Shown one piece after another: positions 33,836 through 42,192 of a stretch of 64,000 bases of DNA; the first letter of the stretch is position 1; every line of letters starts with the position of its first letter. The stretch spans positions 70,390 to 134,389 of the forward strand of contig NZ_JBEUEL010000004.1 of NCBI RefSeq assembly GCF_041725775.1, in the 5' to 3' direction. A program made the translations under genes and the position numbers. Under the pieces are notes generated by a model. The model was not told where the DNA came from. It was given only the letters and a program-made list of their open reading frames with translations, and searched no databases. Origin of the DNA: Pueribacillus sp041725775 (lineage in GTDB: Bacteria; Bacillota; Bacilli; Bacillales; UBA6769).

Positions 33836-34360
33836 ATGGTTGATTTAATTTTAATACTTTTACTTCTTTGCGGTTTTCTCATCGGATTAAGAAGAGGATT
33901 AGTGCTACAGATTGTTCATCTAAGCGGATTTATCGTCTCACTCATTATGGCATATGTTTTTTTTGATGACCTTGCACCGAAATTGAAACTATGGATTCCT
34001 TATCCGAATTTAGGTGACGGTACGAGTACGGTGTTAAGTATACTAAATGTCGAAGATATTTATTATAAAGGGATTGCGTTTGCGATTTTGTTTTTCGGAA
34101 CAAAAATTGCGATGCACATACTAGGATCGATGTTAGACTTTCTAGCTGACTTGCCCATTTTGCGAACGATCAATGGTTGGCTTGGCGGAGTACTCGGCTT
34201 TTTAGAAATTTATCTAATCGTGTTTATCTTTTTGTACATTGCAGCGATTATACCGAATGAATCCCTCCAAAATACGTTTAACAATTCATTCATCGCACAA
34301 ATCATCATTAAACATACACCTTATTTCTCAGCTCACCTTCAAGAACTCTGGCTTAGTTAA
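33836..34360 (+). CDS. yshB: CvpA-family membrane protein (YshB)
   Basis: Integral membrane protein of 174 residues with four hydrophobic segments, opening VDLILILLLLCGFLIGLRRGLV, the CvpA/colicin V production signature. The molecular function in Firmicutes is unknown. It follows zapA by 10 bases and is probably in the same transcript. Confidence 0.9.
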   Translation: MVDLILILLLLCGFLIGLRRGLVLQIVHLSGFIVSLIMAYVFFDDLAPKLKLWIPYPNLGDGTSTVLSILNVEDIYYKGIAFAILFFGTKIAMHILGSMLDFLADLPILRTINGWLGGVLGFLEIYLIVFIFLYIAAIIPNESLQNTFNNSFIAQIIIKHTPYFSAHLQELWLS

Positions 34361-34422
34361 AGCGCGACTACCATTAGCGTTAGCTCAAGGTTAGCGAGGC
34401 TTATCAGGTTCCTAATGTCCGT
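34361..34422 (+). repeat. Second intergenic repeat family, copy 2
   Basis: AGCGCGACTACCATTAGCG begins one base after the yshB stop and is followed by GGTTAGCGAGGCTTATCAGG at 34389-34408. The latter with its next 15 bases matches copy 1 at about 28 of 35 positions. The first part matches copy 3 at 16 of 19. Confidence 0.65.
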
Positions 34423-34523
34423 TTGAGTGCACTAATTACAGACGATTGTTACGTTGAATAACAGATTATGATGTATCGTTTATTAAAAATTGTGAATTTG
34501 TGAGTACGTGCTAAAGATAAAAC

Positions 34524-34547
34524 AACTTCTCCTTTGGGGAAGTTTTT
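34524..34547 (+). terminator. Terminator before polX
   Basis: AACTTCTCC pairs with GGGGAAGTT (one G-U) around TTT and runs into TTTTT. It should end the zapA-yshB transcript. Confidence 0.75.
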
Positions 34548-34578
34548 GTACGTTTACATGAATGAAAGTAGGTGGAAC

Positions 34579-36291
34579 ATGAACAAAAAAGAAGTAGTAC
34601 AAACGTTGGAAATGATTAGTTTATATCTGGAAATTAAAGGGGAAAATCCATTTAAAATTGCGGCATATCGGCGAGCAGCGCGAGCACTTGAAGAAGATGT
34701 AAGAAGTATGGCACAAATCGATGATGTCGAGAAAATAAAAGGGATCGGTAAAGGAACGGCTACAGTAATCAATGAATTACTAGAGACTGGGAAGTCGAGC
34801 CTTTTTGAACAGTTAAGAGAGGAAGTGCCTGAGAGCCTTTTACAACTATTGAAAATACCTGGTCTCGGTGGGAAAAAAATTGCAACGTTATATAAGCAGT
34901 TGCAAATTACGGATTTGCTGTCATTGCAACAAGCATGTGAGAAAAATCAAGTGCGAACATTACCAGGCTTCGGAAAGCGGACAGAAGAAAACATTCTTTC
35001 GGCGATTCATGAACATCAAAAAGGTCCAAACCGTTTTCCAATTTGGATGGTGATTCCGATTGTTGAAGAGATCGAACAGCAACTGTCGCTCATCCAAGAA
35101 ATTGAACAATTTTCTGTAGCGGGAAGCTATCGCCGCTTTCGCGAAACGGTTAAAGATTTAGATTTTGTAATTGCAACGAAGGAGCCACGTTCTGTTGCTG
35201 AAAAGCTTAAAAAGTTTAAAAAGGTAGAGGCGGTTATTGCTTCTGGAGAAACAAAAGTAACGCTAGAATTAGCGTATGAGTATCCAATCCAAGTCGATTT
35301 TCGTCTCATAGAACCGTACGAATTTAGCACAACCTTGCACCACTTTACTGGATCCCAACATCATAATATCGCGATGCGTCAACTTGCAAAAATGAAAGGA
35401 GAAAAGATTAGTGAATATGGGGTTGAAACAGGCGGTGGCGAATGGTTGACGTTTGCTTCTGAAGCAGAGTTGTTTCAACATTTTCAATTGCATTATATTC
35501 CACCAGAAGTTCGCGAAGGAACAGGTGAAATTGAGCAATTTAAACAACATGTCGATTTGATTGAATTGTACGACGTAAAAGGTGACTTGCACATGCACAC
35601 GACGTGGAGTGATGGGGCGCATACAATTGAAGAAATGGCAAAAGCCGCAATCGAAAAAGGCTACGAATATATTGCGATTACAGATCACTCACAATCTTTA
35701 AAAGTAGCGAACGGTTTAACACCAGATCGAGTGAAACAGCAACGCGAAGAAATTAAACGGTTAAATGAAACGTTTTCAAATTTTACAATTTTAACGGGCA
35801 CAGAAATGGACATTTTGCCAGACGGAACGCTAGATTTTGACGATGAATTGTTAGCTGAGTCTGACTTTGTTATTGCTGCGATTCATTCCGCATTTTCGCA
35901 AAACAAAGATAAGATTATGCAGCGACTCATTAACGCTTTGAAAAATGTACATGTCGATTTAATCGCACATCCTACGGGGAGATTAATTGGAAGAAGAGAA
36001 GGTTACAATGTTGACCTTGACATGCTAATTGAAGTCGCAAAAGAAACGAATACGGCGTTGGAGTTAAATAGCAACCCGCACAGGCTTGATTTAGCTCCTG
36101 AATGGCTTGAAAAAGCTCAGAAAAAAGGTGTGAAGATTGCGATTAATACAGATGCACATAAGACACAGACCTTGGATCATATCAAGTACGGTATTGCAAC
36201 GGCTAAAAAAGGTTGGATTCGAAAAGAAACCGTATTAAACACATATTCACTTTCTGAACTGCGTCAGCACTTGCTTAGTTCTCAAACTTAA
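34579..36291 (+). CDS. polX: Family X DNA polymerase with PHP domain
   Basis: Repair polymerase of 570 residues: an N-terminal helix-hairpin-helix (8 kDa-like) region with KGIGKGTATVINELLETG (near 57) and LPGFGKRTEENIL (near 132), a pol-beta-type catalytic core with GSYRRFRETVKDLDFVIAT (near 181), and a C-terminal PHP phosphoesterase domain (GDLHMHTTWSDG near 334), which gives 3'-5' exonuclease activity in B. subtilis PolX. An open frame reaches 34534, but ATG 34579 with AGGTGG matches the family start. mutS2 follows 16 bases later. Confidence 0.95.
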   Translation: MNKKEVVQTLEMISLYLEIKGENPFKIAAYRRAARALEEDVRSMAQIDDVEKIKGIGKGTATVINELLETGKSSLFEQLREEVPESLLQLLKIPGLGGKKIATLYKQLQITDLLSLQQACEKNQVRTLPGFGKRTEENILSAIHEHQKGPNRFPIWMVIPIVEEIEQQLSLIQEIEQFSVAGSYRRFRETVKDLDFVIATKEPRSVAEKLKKFKKVEAVIASGETKVTLELAYEYPIQVDFRLIEPYEFSTTLHHFTGSQHHNIAMRQLAKMKGEKISEYGVETGGGEWLTFASEAELFQHFQLHYIPPEVREGTGEIEQFKQHVDLIELYDVKGDLHMHTTWSDGAHTIEEMAKAAIEKGYEYIAITDHSQSLKVANGLTPDRVKQQREEIKRLNETFSNFTILTGTEMDILPDGTLDFDDELLAESDFVIAAIHSAFSQNKDKIMQRLINALKNVHVDLIAHPTGRLIGRREGYNVDLDMLIEVAKETNTALELNSNPHRLDLAPEWLEKAQKKGVKIAINTDAHKTQTLDHIKYGIATAKKGWIRKETVLNTYSLSELRQHLLSSQT

Positions 36292-36307
36292 CGGGCAGGA
36301 GGATGGA

Positions 36308-38662
36308 ATGTTGCTAAAGAGAATGCTGCATCTTTTAGAATTTGATAAAATTAAAGAGCAATTACAAAAACACGCAGCGACGACACTTGGAAAAGAGAAA
36401 GTAAGTGAATTACTGCCTTTTTTTCACTTCGAACAGGTTGCACACGCATTAGAGGAAACAGATGAAGCGTTAACGGTCATTCGTCTTAAAGGACAAGCGC
36501 CATTTGGTGGGATTCGAGATGTTCGGGCAGCAGTTCAACGATCCGTTATTGGTGGCATGCTGAATGAAAATGAGTTAGTTGAAATCGAAACGACACTTCA
36601 CGGCGCACGCCGACTAAAAAAATTTATTGAGTCAGTACAAGCTGACGATGAAGCAGATGTACCGATCTTAATTGAACATTGTACGCAAATTGAACCTTGC
36701 AATGCATTAGAAATGGAAATCCGTCGATGTATTGATCGAGACGGACGCATTTCAGATGATGCAAGTCCAGAACTAAAGCTTGTCCGAAATCAGTTAAGGA
36801 GTTACGAATCACGAATTCGTGAAAAACTCGAGCAACTTATTCGTTTAAGTGATAATCAAAAAAAGCTGTCGGATTCAATTATAACGATTCGCAATGATCG
36901 CTATGTCATACCGGTCAAACAAGAGTACAGATCTTCATTTGGTGGAATTGTTCACGATCAATCCGCTTCAGGTCAAACATTGTTTATTGAACCAAACGCT
37001 GTCGTTATGATCAATAATCAATTAAGGGAAGCACAAGCGAAAGAACGGGTAGAAATTGAAAAAATTTTATTTGCGTTATCTGAAAAAGTTGCTTCATATT
37101 CAGATACGCTCCAACTAAACGTTAAGCAACTTGCGATGTTGGATTTTATATTTGCAAAAGCAGCTTATGCAAAAAAAGTAAATGCAACGAAACCAAAGCT
37201 AAATCAAAACCGCTATTTGCGTTATGATTCTGCGCGCCATCCACTCATTCCAAGTGAAGAAGTCGTGCCTATTTCACTTGAACTTGGCGGTTCATATGAC
37301 ACGATTGTAATTACTGGACCGAATACTGGGGGAAAAACGGTTACATTAAAAACAGTCGGCTTACTAACCCTTATGGCGCAAGCCGGACTTCATATTCCAG
37401 TGGCGGAAGGTTCTGAAGCGACGGTATTTGAGCACATATTTGCAGATATTGGAGATGAACAATCGATTGAACAGAGTCTCAGTACGTTTTCGTCGCATAT
37501 GACGAATATCGTTTCAATCTTAAATCACATCAACGAACGAAGTTTAGTGCTGTTTGATGAGCTTGGTGCAGGAACGGATCCAGAAGAAGGTGCCGCCTTA
37601 GCGATTGCGATTTTAGATCATGTTCACCATATAGGTGCACGCTGTGTCGCGACAACCCATTATAGCGAATTGAAGGCCTATGCATATAATCGCGAAAGTG
37701 TCATCAATGCGAGTGTGGAGTTTAACGCTAAGACATTAAAGCCGACGTATAAGCTTCTTATCGGTGTACCGGGACGAAGCAATGCGTTTGAAATCTCGAA
37801 GCGATTGGGCTTGAAAGCAAGCATTATTGATGCTGCGAAACGCCAAGTTTCAAGTGAAACAACGAGCGTTGACAATATGATTATTGAACTTGAAAAGACG
37901 AAAAACAAAGCGGAGCGCGAATTAGCGGAAGCGAAACGAATTCGTAACGAAGTAGAAATAGATAAACGGCAATATGAAGCTGAACGTCAAACGTTTGAAA
38001 AGGAAAAAGACCGTATGTTGAAGGCAGCTGAACAGAAAGCGAAAGATGCTGTTGAATTTGCAAAAATAGAAGCAGAGTCGATTATAAAGGAGCTACGTGA
38101 ATATCGAAAAAATGGTGTAAAAGAACACAAGCTTATCGAAGCTAAAAAGCGTCTTGAAGCTGCTTCCCCCCAACTAGTTGAGAGGAAACAAAATGTATCG
38201 AAGCAAAAAACACGAGAGAAATTTGCGATTGGTGATGACGTAGAACTCACACATTTATCACAAAAAGGCTCGATTATAGAACAAATTGATGACGGCGAAT
38301 ATCTCGTTCAAGTCGGCATAATGAAAGTAAACGTGAACGCTTCACAACTTAAAAAGATTGCACCGAAAAAACCAGAAGGCGAGCGCTCCTTCATTTCTGT
38401 AAAAGGGAATAAGCCTGTCGTGAAAACAGAATTAGATTTACGTGGGAAACGTTATGAAGATGCTCAAGTCGAAGTTGATCGTTATTTGGACGATGCTGTT
38501 CTTGCTGGCTATTCGAAAGTAGCAATAATCCATGGGAAAGGAACGGGTGCATTGCGAAAAGGAGTTCATGAACTTTTGCAACGCCATCCTAATGTAAAAT
38601 CGATTAGGCTCGGCCGAGAGGGAGAAGGAGGACTCGGAGTCACGATCGTCGAGCTAAGATAA
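36308..38662 (+). CDS. mutS2: MutS2 ATPase/endonuclease
   Basis: MutS homolog without the mismatch-recognition domain. MutS2 proteins act on branched DNA and on collided ribosomes. The 784 residues contain the lever/clamp region, Walker A GPNTGGKT at about 337-344, the signature STFSSHMTNI near 393, Walker B VLFDELGAGTDPEEG near 414, a long coiled coil (about 515-635), a KOW-like segment, and a C-terminal Smr nuclease domain with LDLRGKR (near 705) and HGKGTGALR (near 740). Start is ATG after AGGAGG. Confidence 0.96.
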   Translation: MLLKRMLHLLEFDKIKEQLQKHAATTLGKEKVSELLPFFHFEQVAHALEETDEALTVIRLKGQAPFGGIRDVRAAVQRSVIGGMLNENELVEIETTLHGARRLKKFIESVQADDEADVPILIEHCTQIEPCNALEMEIRRCIDRDGRISDDASPELKLVRNQLRSYESRIREKLEQLIRLSDNQKKLSDSIITIRNDRYVIPVKQEYRSSFGGIVHDQSASGQTLFIEPNAVVMINNQLREAQAKERVEIEKILFALSEKVASYSDTLQLNVKQLAMLDFIFAKAAYAKKVNATKPKLNQNRYLRYDSARHPLIPSEEVVPISLELGGSYDTIVITGPNTGGKTVTLKTVGLLTLMAQAGLHIPVAEGSEATVFEHIFADIGDEQSIEQSLSTFSSHMTNIVSILNHINERSLVLFDELGAGTDPEEGAALAIAILDHVHHIGARCVATTHYSELKAYAYNRESVINASVEFNAKTLKPTYKLLIGVPGRSNAFEISKRLGLKASIIDAAKRQVSSETTSVDNMIIELEKTKNKAERELAEAKRIRNEVEIDKRQYEAERQTFEKEKDRMLKAAEQKAKDAVEFAKIEAESIIKELREYRKNGVKEHKLIEAKKRLEAASPQLVERKQNVSKQKTREKFAIGDDVELTHLSQKGSIIEQIDDGEYLVQVGIMKVNVNASQLKKIAPKKPEGERSFISVKGNKPVVKTELDLRGKRYEDAQVEVDRYLDDAVLAGYSKVAIIHGKGTGALRKGVHELLQRHPNVKSIRLGREGEGGLGVTIVELR

Positions 38663-38736
38663 TCAACACTAGAGCGGGACTAGCATGTAGATGTCCTTGT
38701 TAAAAGTACTTCAACTTAGACACTTTGATAAGCGGA

Positions 38737-38771
38737 GACTCATCTACTATAAAAAACATAGCAGATGAGTC
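38737..38771. other. Stem-loop after mutS2
   Basis: GACTCATCTACTAT pairs with ATAGCAGATGAGTC around AAAAAAC. No T-run follows on either strand, so it may be an mRNA-stabilising hairpin or a weak terminator. Confidence 0.6.
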
Positions 38772-38799
38772 GAAAAATGATTTCATGAAAGGTGAGAAT

Positions 38800-38883
38800 A
38801 TGGAAACACTATGGAAGGTACTCCTCGTATTTTGTGGAATATTTTTTGTCGCAGGGATTGTTTATCTTCTTTTTTACACGTAA
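38800..38883 (+). CDS. Possible 27-residue single-span membrane peptide
   Basis: ATG at 38800 follows GAAAGGTGAG with good spacing. The frame encodes METLWKVLLVFCGIFF and continues hydrophobic to the C-terminus, giving one complete membrane span with little else. I do not recognise a family. In B. subtilis a membrane protein gene (yshE) lies downstream of mutS2, but this peptide is far too short to be that. It could be a chance open frame in the fadR leader. Confidence 0.4.
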   Translation: METLWKVLLVFCGIFFVAGIVYLLFYT

Positions 38884-38893
38884 CTAACGGTCA

Positions 38894-38945
38894 TTGACAG
38901 GAATGAACGATACGTTAAAATAAATAATGAATGAATCATCATTCA
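38894..38945 (+). promoter_or_regulatory. fadR promoter with FadR operator
   Basis: TTGACA (38894-38899) and TAAAAT (38916-38921) with a 16-base spacer form the promoter. The palindrome TGAATGAATCATCATTCA (38928-38945) covers the start-site region. It differs at one position from the B. subtilis FadR consensus as I recall it. Autorepression relieved by long-chain acyl-CoA is the expected control, and it may extend to etfBA. Confidence 0.8.
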
Positions 38946-38970
38946 TGTCGTGGGAAAAGGGGAAAAGAAT

Positions 38971-39567
38971 GTGACTAGATTAGGGAAAGGTAGAGGTCCA
39001 AAATACAATCAGATTATTGATGCAGCGGCAGAAGTAATAGCCGAAAACGGTTTTCACCAAGCACAAGTTTCAAAAATTGCTAAAAGAGCAAAAGTTGCAG
39101 ATGGTACGATTTATCTTTATTTCAAAAACAAAGAAGATATATTAATTTCCCTTTTTCGCGAAAAAATGGGACTTTATGTTGAACGCCTCGAAAAAGCGAT
39201 GCTTACAAAAACAACTGTTGAAGAGAAATTGTTTGCCCTCGTTGAAATTCATTTTAAAAACTTAAGTGAAAATCAATATTGGGCAGTTGTCACTCAACTT
39301 GAATTGAGGCAATCAGATAAACGACTTCGCGCAAAAATTAGTGAAGTGTTAAAAAACTTTTTGGCAATAATGGATGACTTAATTGAGGAAGGCAAGCAAG
39401 AAGGAATTTTTAGCCCAAACTTAGATAAGCGTCTTGCGAGGCAAATGATTTTTGGAACTATTGACGAAACTGTCACAACTTGGGTTATGAAAGATAGAAA
39501 GTACGATTTAATCTCACTTGCAAAGCCGATTCACAAGCTTTTGTTGAACGGATTAAAGGGAGATTAA
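38971..39567 (+). CDS. fadR: TetR-family fatty acid degradation regulator FadR
   Basis: Acyl-CoA-responsive repressor of beta-oxidation genes. It has 198 residues from the GTG at 38971 (spacing 8 from AAAAGGGG). An upstream GTG at 38950 is in frame but adds a non-conserved leader. The N-terminal TetR helix-turn-helix is AEVIAENGFHQAQVSKIAKRAKVADGTIYLYF-type sequence (near 15-50), and RLARQMIFGTIDETVTTWVM (near 153) matches Bacillus FadR closely. The adjacent lcfA and fadB of the B. subtilis operon are missing; etfBA follow directly. Confidence 0.93.
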   Translation: MTRLGKGRGPKYNQIIDAAAEVIAENGFHQAQVSKIAKRAKVADGTIYLYFKNKEDILISLFREKMGLYVERLEKAMLTKTTVEEKLFALVEIHFKNLSENQYWAVVTQLELRQSDKRLRAKISEVLKNFLAIMDDLIEEGKQEGIFSPNLDKRLARQMIFGTIDETVTTWVMKDRKYDLISLAKPIHKLLLNGLKGD

Positions 39568-39712
39568 ACATTAATTGTAAAAAACGTAATTCAAAATTCA
39601 TAAACAAATAATGCAACTTCGTTTTGGTTGTGCTAAAATGCTTTTTGTAAGAATATAAAAGCGGGCACGTGTCATTCTTTAATATTAAACTTAATTTTTA
39701 GGAGGGCATACA

Positions 39713-40483
39713 ATGAACATTTATGTCATTATGAAAAGAACGTTTGACACAGAAGAAAAAATTGATATTCAAAACGGCGCCGTAGTAGATGACGGAGCGG
39801 AATTTATTATTAATCCTTACGACGAATATGCGATTGAAGAAGCGATTCAAAAGCGTGACGACTTAGGTGGAGAAGTAACAGTCGTTACAGTCGGAGACGA
39901 AGATGCCGAAAAAGAATTAAGAACAGCACTTGCGATGGGCGCAGATAAAGCTGTTTTAATCAATAGCGAAGACTTAGATGAAACAGACCAATTTACAACT
40001 TCAGTGATTTTAGCGAAATATTTTGAGGATAAAGAATATGACCTCATTCTTGGTGGAAACGTATCCGTAGATAAAAGTACTGGACAAGTTGGCCCGCGCT
40101 TAGCTGAATTACTTGACATTCCTTGTGTAACTACAATTACGAAGCTGGATATCGACGGAGAAAATGTAACGATTGAGCGTGACGTTGAAGGTGACCAAGA
40201 AATCATCGAAACGAAGCTCCCGGTGCTCGTAACAGCACAACAAGGCTTAAACGAACCACGCTACCCGTCTCTTCCAGGAATTATGAAAGCGAAGAAAAAG
40301 CCGCTTGAAGAAATTGATCTTGATGATTTAGACATCGATGAAGATGACGTCGAAGCAAAAACAGAAACAGTAGAACGCTATTTGCCACCAGAGAAACAAG
40401 CGGGTAAAGTTCTTGAAGGTGAAATCGCTGATCAAGTAAAAGAGCTTGTTGAACTGCTTAGAAGCGAAGCAAAAGTGATTTAA
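39713..40483 (+). CDS. etfB: Electron transfer flavoprotein beta subunit
   Basis: With EtfA it carries electrons from acyl-CoA dehydrogenases to the respiratory quinone pool. The 256 residues show the AMP-binding ETF beta fold with ALAMGADKAVLI (near 73) and LAELLDIPCVTTITKLD (near 122). A C-terminal acidic insert (EEIDLDDLDIDEDDVE, near 198) precedes the final helix. Start is ATG after AGGAGGG. Followed by etfA after 62 bases. Confidence 0.96.
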   Translation: MNIYVIMKRTFDTEEKIDIQNGAVVDDGAEFIINPYDEYAIEEAIQKRDDLGGEVTVVTVGDEDAEKELRTALAMGADKAVLINSEDLDETDQFTTSVILAKYFEDKEYDLILGGNVSVDKSTGQVGPRLAELLDIPCVTTITKLDIDGENVTIERDVEGDQEIIETKLPVLVTAQQGLNEPRYPSLPGIMKAKKKPLEEIDLDDLDIDEDDVEAKTETVERYLPPEKQAGKVLEGEIADQVKELVELLRSEAKVI

Positions 40484-40545
40484 CTCGAATCGAATAGGAC
40501 ACGAACAGACTTAATATTGGGAAACCATTATACGGAGGGATAGTA

Positions 40546-41514
40546 ATGGCAAAGAAAGTGTTAGTATTAGGTGAAGCTCGCGGCGGGGAATTACGTAACG
40601 TATCATTCGAAGCGATCGCTGCAGGTAAAGAAATTTCCAACGGCGGTGAAGTTGTTGGTGCAATCTTTGGCGACAATGTCACAGAACTTGGTAATGAACT
40701 TATTACATACGGTGCTGACCGTGTAATCGTAGTAAATAATGAAAAACTGAAAGACTACACTCCAGACGGTTATTCACAAGCATTATTACAAGTGATTGAA
40801 AATGAAAGCCCAGATTCAGTTGTGATGGGTCATACTTCAATTGGTAAAGACTTGTCACCAAAAATTGCTGCTAAATTAGAAGCAGGCTTAATTTCTGACG
40901 CTACAGCAGTTGAAGTTGACGGTGACGATGTTACGTTCGTTCGTCCAATCTATTCTGGTAAAGCGTTTGAAAAGCAAAAATCAAAAGAAGGTACACTTAT
41001 TGCAACCATTCGGCCGAATAACATTAAAGCACTTGAAAAAGACGAATCACGTAGTGGGGACGTTTCCGAACTTGATGTTGACATTAAAGATCTTCGTACC
41101 ATTGTAAAAGAAGTAGTTAGAAAAACTACGACAGGTGTTGACCTTTCGGAAGCAAACGTTATTGTTGCTGGTGGACGTGGTGTGAAAAGTGCTGAAGGTT
41201 TTGAACCACTACAAGAGCTTGCCGATCTACTAGGTGGTGCAGTTGGTGCATCTCGTGGTGCATGTGATGCTGGATACTGTGATTATTCACTTCAAATCGG
41301 TCAAACAGGTAAAGTCGTTACACCAGATCTATACTTCGCATTCGGTATTTCTGGAGCAATCCAACACTTAGCAGGAATGTCAAATTCAAAAGTTATTGTG
41401 GCAGTAAACAAAGACCCGGAAGCAAACATTTTCAGTGTTGCTGACTACGGTATTGTAGGCGACTTATTCGAGGTTGTTCCACTTCTTATCGAAGAATTCA
41501 AACAAATTCTTTAG
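40546..41514 (+). CDS. etfA: Electron transfer flavoprotein alpha subunit
   Basis: FAD-binding subunit of ETF. The 322 residues carry the C-terminal FAD domain with AGGRGVKSAEGFEPLQELA (near 205), the GAVGASRGACDAGYCDY segment (near 230), QIGQTGKVVTPDLYFAFGISGAIQH (near 250) and VAVNKDPEANIFSVADYGIVGD (near 285). Located directly downstream of etfB. A terminator follows. Confidence 0.97.
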   Translation: MAKKVLVLGEARGGELRNVSFEAIAAGKEISNGGEVVGAIFGDNVTELGNELITYGADRVIVVNNEKLKDYTPDGYSQALLQVIENESPDSVVMGHTSIGKDLSPKIAAKLEAGLISDATAVEVDGDDVTFVRPIYSGKAFEKQKSKEGTLIATIRPNNIKALEKDESRSGDVSELDVDIKDLRTIVKEVVRKTTTGVDLSEANVIVAGGRGVKSAEGFEPLQELADLLGGAVGASRGACDAGYCDYSLQIGQTGKVVTPDLYFAFGISGAIQHLAGMSNSKVIVAVNKDPEANIFSVADYGIVGDLFEVVPLLIEEFKQIL

Positions 41515-41521
41515 TTTTATT

Positions 41522-41549
41522 GAACGGGCATTTTGCCCGTTTTTCTTTA
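41522..41549 (+). terminator. Terminator of etfBA
   Basis: AACGGGC and GCCCGTT surround ATTTT and are followed by TTTCTTT, just after the etfA stop. Confidence 0.9.
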
Positions 41550-41601
41550 TAACAGCAAAACGTATAACTCTTGGTCAAACATGACTGCGTCCTGTGGAAA
41601 A

Positions 41602-41745
41602 ATGCCAGTACTGGCACGCACGTGTATCGTACGTGATACTGGCGAGTTAGGGAGTTTTCTTTATATGAATTGGGAACCATATGAATAATTTAGGTCTCAA
41701 ATGATAGTGCTAAATGTTGCTAGGCAAAAAATTAGCGCTATCATT
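41602..41745. other. Two hairpins in the etfA-trxA gap
   Basis: GCCAGTA near 41604 pairs with TACTGGC near 41637, with ACGT elements pairing inside the loop. Further on, AAATGATAGTGCTAA (near 41699) pairs with TTAGCGCTATCATTT (near 41731). Neither has a clean T-run for trxA control. They are the only structure I see in this 292-base gap. Confidence 0.5.
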
Positions 41746-41806
41746 TTAATCATGATATACTTTTTTTACAAAACAGCTTAACTGTCTGAAGGAGGTAAAT
41801 ACAATA

Positions 41807-42121
41807 ATGGCAATCCAAAATGTAACAGATCAAAACTTTGATGAAGCAACGAAAGAAGGGCTTGTACTCGCAGATTTTTGGGCGCCTTGGTGCGGACCAT
41901 GTAAAATGATTGCTCCTGTATTAGAAGAACTCGATGCTGAAATGGGCGACGAAGTTAAAATTGTGAAACTTGACGTAGATGAAAACCAAGAAACAGCTGG
42001 AAAGTTTGGTGTGATGAGCATACCAACACTCATCGTATTTAAAGATGGGAAACCTGTTGATCAACTTATCGGTTTTCAGCCGAAAGAAGCATTAGTGAAT
42101 ACACTAAAAAAACATCAATAA
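41807..42121 (+). CDS. trxA: Thioredoxin
   Basis: General disulfide reductase, 104 residues, with the active site WCGPC at 28-32 and the conserved cis-proline in SIPTLIVFKDG (near 72). Start is ATG after GAAGGAGGT. It stands alone with its own terminator; uvrC follows, as in B. subtilis. Confidence 0.98.
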   Translation: MAIQNVTDQNFDEATKEGLVLADFWAPWCGPCKMIAPVLEELDAEMGDEVKIVKLDVDENQETAGKFGVMSIPTLIVFKDGKPVDQLIGFQPKEALVNTLKKHQ

Positions 42122-42131
42122 ATATGAGTAA

Positions 42132-42165
42132 ATCGAAAGAGCCTGTTACGTTACAGGCTCTTTCA
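42132..42165 (+). terminator. Terminator of trxA
   Basis: GAAAGAGCCTGT pairs perfectly with ACAGGCTCTTTC around a 6-base loop; the tail has only short T-runs. Confidence 0.75.
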
Positions 42166-42192
42166 GCACTTCAGTATTAAAAGGATGACGAC

